The notes beneath the pieces are model-generated. The model had not been told where the DNA came from. It ran no database searches and saw only the letters and a list, made by a program, of their open reading frames with translations. Of a DNA stretch of 16,199 nucleotides, positions 13,604 through 16,199 are shown piece by piece. Position 1 is the first letter of the stretch; every line of letters begins with the position of its first letter. The DNA comes from Clostridia bacterium. Its GTDB lineage: Bacteria; Bacillota_A; Clostridia; UMGS1810. Location: positions 1-16,199 of the forward strand of contig JAFSBJ010000136.1 in the NCBI GenBank assembly GCA_017437345.1, given 5' to 3'. A program made the translations under genes and the position numbers.

Positions 13604-16199
13604 TTAATTCTTTTTGCCATAATATGCATTAAGATACATCTGCTTTATTTCTGCCATAAGAGGATATCTCGGATTAGCACCCGTACACTGGTCGTCAAAC
13701 GCCTGCTCTGTCATTTCATCTAAATTATCAAGGAAGGCTTTTTCATCTATTCCATAATCTTTGATGGTTTTCTTTATGCCAAGCTTTTCTTTTAGCTCAT
13801 TTATTGCATTAATAAGACCTTCAAGCTTTTCTTCGTCATTCTTACCGCCAATTCCGAGATAATCTGCGATTTCAGCATAGCGGCTGAGAGTGTGGGGGTG
13901 GTCATATTGCGAAAAAGTTCCCATTTTAACAGGAGCTTCGCTGCTGTTGAAGCGAAGAACCTCTTCTATCATAAGTGCATTTGCCACGCCATGGGGCAGA
14001 TGGTGGAAGGCTCCGAGCTTATGAGCCATAGAATGACATACTCCAAGAAAGGCATTTGCAAAAGCCATACCAGCCATGCAGGCAGCATTTGCCATTTTTT
14101 CTCTTGCCTCCACATCGGTCTGACCGTTTTCATAGGCTCTTGGGAGATATTCAAAAATTATCTTTAACGATTTTAATGCCAGAGAGTCGGTATAGTCGGT
14201 TGCAAGCATTGCAGCATAGGCTTCAAGCGCATGGGTTACAGCATCTATTCCTGATGCCGCTGTGAGAGATTTTGGAGCAGACATATGAAAATCAGTATCA
14301 ATAATTGCCATATTTGGCATAAGCTCATAATCGGCAAGGGGATATTTTATTCCTGTTGTCTCGTCGGTGATAACAGCAAAGGGAGTAACCTCAGAGCCTG
14401 TTCCGGCAGAGGTGGGGATAGCAATAAAATATGCCTTTTCGCCCATTTTCGGGAAGGTATATACTCTTTTTCTTATATCTATAAATCTCATAGCCATATC
14501 CATAAAGTCGGCTTCGGGGTGTTCGTAGAGTACCCACATTATTTTTGCCGCATCCATTGCAGAGCCGCCGCCTATGGCGATAATGGTGTCGGGCTTGAAG
14601 GCTGCCATCTGAGCTGCTCCGTTTCGGGCATTTAATAAGGTTGGATCAGGCTGAACATCAAAAAATGTGCTATGGCATATTCCCATTTCATCGAGCTTAT
14701 CGGTGATAGGTTTGGTATAGCCATTTTCATAGAGAAAACTATCTGTAACGATAAATGCTCTCTTTTTGCCCATAACATTTTTAAGTTCGTCAAGAGCTGT
14801 GCCAAGACAGCCTTTTTTGATATATACCTTTTGAGGTGCGCGGAACCAAAGCATATTTTCCCTTCTTTCAGCCACAGTTTTAATATTTAAAAGATGCTTA
14901 ACGCCAACATTTTCCGATACCGAGTTGCCGCCCCAGGAACCACAGCCCAGGGTTAATGAAGGAGCAAGCCTAAAATTATAAAGGTCGCCTATGCCGCCAT
15001 GAGATGACGGAGTGTTAACAAGGATTCGGCAGGTTTTCATTCTTGATGCAAATTTATCTATTTTTTCCTGCTCTGTTATTTCATTCAGATAAACAGAGGA
15101 TGTGTGACCAAGGCCACCATCTTCTATAAGCTTTTCTGCTTTGGAAAGGCAGTCGTCAAAATCCTTTGCCCTATACATTGCCAGAACGGGAGATAGCTTT
15201 TCATGGGCAAATTCTTCAGAAAGCTCGCAGGATTCAACCTCACCAATTAGGATTTTTGTCCCTTCCGGAACGCTTACCCCTGAAAGAGAGGCAATTTTTT
15301 CTGCTGTCTGGCCAACTATTTTTGCATTAAGAGCGCCATTTATGATGATTGTTTTTCTAACCTTTTCGGTTTCATCATCGGTAAGGAAATAGCAGCCTCT
15401 TTTTATAAATTCCGATTTAACTGCATCATATATGCTATCCGGAACAATAACCGACTGCTCAGATGCACAAATCATGCCATTATCAAAGGTTTTGGAATGA
15501 ATGATGGAATTTACTGCAAGGATAATATCAGCACTTTCGTCTATTATTGCAGGAGTGTTTCCTGCGCCAACTCCAAGAGCAGGCTTACCGCTTGAGTATG
15601 CCGCCTTAACCATTCCGGGGCCGCCTGTGGCAAGGATTATGTCGGCTTCCTTCATAACTGTGTTTGTCATATCAAGACCGGGAACATCTATCCAGTCGAT
15701 AATGCCCTCGGGAGCGCCGGCTTTTACTGCCGCTTCAAGAACAAGGCTTGCAGCTGCAATGGTGCTGTTTTTGGCTCTTGGGTGGGGAGAAATTATGATG
15801 GCGTTTCTTGTTTTGAGAGCAAGAAGACATTTAAAGATAGCTGTGGATGTGGGATTGGTTGTGGGGATAACCGCTGCAATAACGCCTATCGGTTCTGCAA
15901 TTTTTTTAATTCCTGAGGCTTTATCTTCTTCAATAACGCCGCAGGTTTTTGTATCCTTATAAGCGTTGTAAATATATTCCGAAGCATAATGGTTTTTTAT
16001 AACCTTATCCTCAACAATGCCCATACCTGTCTCACTGACAGCCAGCTTTGCCAAGGAAATACGCGCTTTATTAGCAGCCGATGCGGCGGCTAGAAAAATT
16101 GCGTCCACTTGGCTCTGTGAAAACTCAGCAAACCTTTGTTGAGCCGCTCTTACACTGTTAATGGCAGTATTAAGGCTCTCAACACTGTCAACCGTAGGA
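13604..16199 (-). CDS. adhE: Bifunctional acetaldehyde-CoA/alcohol dehydrogenase, 5' end cut by window edge
   Basis: AdhE reduces acetyl-CoA to acetaldehyde and then ethanol, regenerating NAD in anaerobes; the family forms long filaments (spirosomes). The frame is open to the right edge (PTVDSVESLNTAINSVRAAQ precedes VDAIFLAAASAANKAR), giving 864 visible residues of a usual 870 or so, so only a few N-terminal residues are missing. An apparent GTG start at 16108 is internal. The N-terminal aldehyde dehydrogenase domain has GVGAGNTPA for nucleotide binding and the catalytic Cys in NGMICASEQS (codon complement of 15477-15479). After a linker, the C-terminal iron-dependent alcohol dehydrogenase shows AIGGGSAMDAAK, SAGTGSEVTPFAVI, GIDAVTHALEAY and CHSMAHKLGAFHHLPHGVANA with iron-binding histidines. 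All key residues appear intact. A kinase-family gene follows by 22 bases. Confidence 0.97.
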   Translation of the reverse strand, partial: PTVDSVESLNTAINSVRAAQQRFAEFSQSQVDAIFLAAASAANKARISLAKLAVSETGMGIVEDKVIKNHYASEYIYNAYKDTKTCGVIEEDKASGIKKIAEPIGVIAAVIPTTNPTSTAIFKCLLALKTRNAIIISPHPRAKNSTIAAASLVLEAAVKAGAPEGIIDWIDVPGLDMTNTVMKEADIILATGGPGMVKAAYSSGKPALGVGAGNTPAIIDESADIILAVNSIIHSKTFDNGMICASEQSVIVPDSIYDAVKSEFIKRGCYFLTDDETEKVRKTIIINGALNAKIVGQTAEKIASLSGVSVPEGTKILIGEVESCELSEEFAHEKLSPVLAMYRAKDFDDCLSKAEKLIEDGGLGHTSSVYLNEITEQEKIDKFASRMKTCRILVNTPSSHGGIGDLYNFRLAPSLTLGCGSWGGNSVSENVGVKHLLNIKTVAERRENMLWFRAPQKVYIKKGCLGTALDELKNVMGKKRAFIVTDSFLYENGYTKPITDKLDEMGICHSTFFDVQPDPTLLNARNGAAQMAAFKPDTIIAIGGGSAMDAAKIMWVLYEHPEADFMDMAMRFIDIRKRVYTFPKMGEKAYFIAIPTSAGTGSEVTPFAVITDETTGIKYPLADYELMPNMAIIDTDFHMSAPKSLTAASGIDAVTHALEAYAAMLATDYTDSLALKSLKIIFEYLPRAYENGQTDVEAREKMANAACMAGMAFANAFLGVCHSMAHKLGAFHHLPHGVANALMIEEVLRFNSSEAPVKMGTFSQYDHPHTLSRYAEIADYLGIGGKNDEEKLEGLINAINELKEKLGIKKTIKDYGIDEKAFLDNLDEMTEQAFDDQCTGANPRYPLMAEIKQMYLNAYYGKKN

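Noticed and set aside
13582..13629. Longer kinase start overlapping adhE
   Set aside because: The ATG at 13581 has a suitable AGAGGA site and gives the family's usual N-terminus; the extension is charged and shares bases with adhE.
16106..16108. GTG at 16108 as the adhE start
   Set aside because: The frame stays open to the window edge and the upstream residues match the AdhE N-terminus, so the gene is cut by the edge.
1..16199. CRISPR array, tRNA genes, transposase, phage or toxin-antitoxin module
   Set aside because: No direct-repeat array with spacers, no clover-leaf pattern and no corresponding protein motifs were seen on either strand.

Overview
The window looks like chromosomal DNA of an anaerobic, low-GC member of the Clostridia, plausibly a gut commensal. 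The evidence is AT-rich sequence, strong AAGGAGG ribosome-binding sites, near-consensus sigma-A promoters, a leucine T-box leader, a zinc-type ribosomal protein S18, and anaerobic enzymes: the [FeFe]-hydrogenase maturase HydE, a bifunctional AdhE and a glycyl-radical-enzyme remnant. No rRNA, tRNA, CRISPR array, transposase, phage gene or defence gene was recognised. Most of the window is housekeeping and central metabolism.

Layout. Plus strand, left end: the last 19 codons of an unidentified frame (1-60); a decayed glycyl radical enzyme gene (257-572) in which N-terminal and C-terminal coding pieces are joined by a large deletion plus a frameshift; a terminator; then a promoter and a complete glycogen branching enzyme of eukaryote-like type (741-2759). 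A bidirectional terminator (2794-2823) separates this from the minus-strand genes, which fill the rest of the window.

Minus strand, read right to left: adhE (runs off the right edge, lacking only a few N-terminal residues) with a downstream small-molecule kinase; a terminator/promoter junction; a neutral-ceramidase-like gene with two mutually compensating homopolymer frameshifts; the leucine operon leuA-leuC-leuD-leuB behind a T-box leader with a CTC (Leu) specifier; a terminator; a ttcA-like PP-loop gene overlapping hydE by 4 bases; a palindromic repeat-like element; and the ribosomal/replication operon rpsF-ssb-rpsR with a consensus promoter and structured leader.

How the parts work together. 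leuA, leuCD and leuB encode the complete pathway from 2-oxoisovalerate to 2-oxoisocaproate and should be switched on when tRNA-Leu is uncharged. HydE builds part of the H-cluster of [FeFe]-hydrogenase, and AdhE reduces acetyl-CoA to ethanol, so both serve disposal of fermentation electrons. RpsF, Ssb and RpsR form the conserved translation/replication operon. The branching enzyme appears as a stand-alone glycogen gene.

No convincing undescribed multi-gene system was found. The most unusual points are the mini glycyl-radical remnant, the eukaryote-type branching enzyme, the paired frameshifts in the ceramidase-like gene, and a set of palindromic intergenic elements, one of which supplies the stop codon of leuD.
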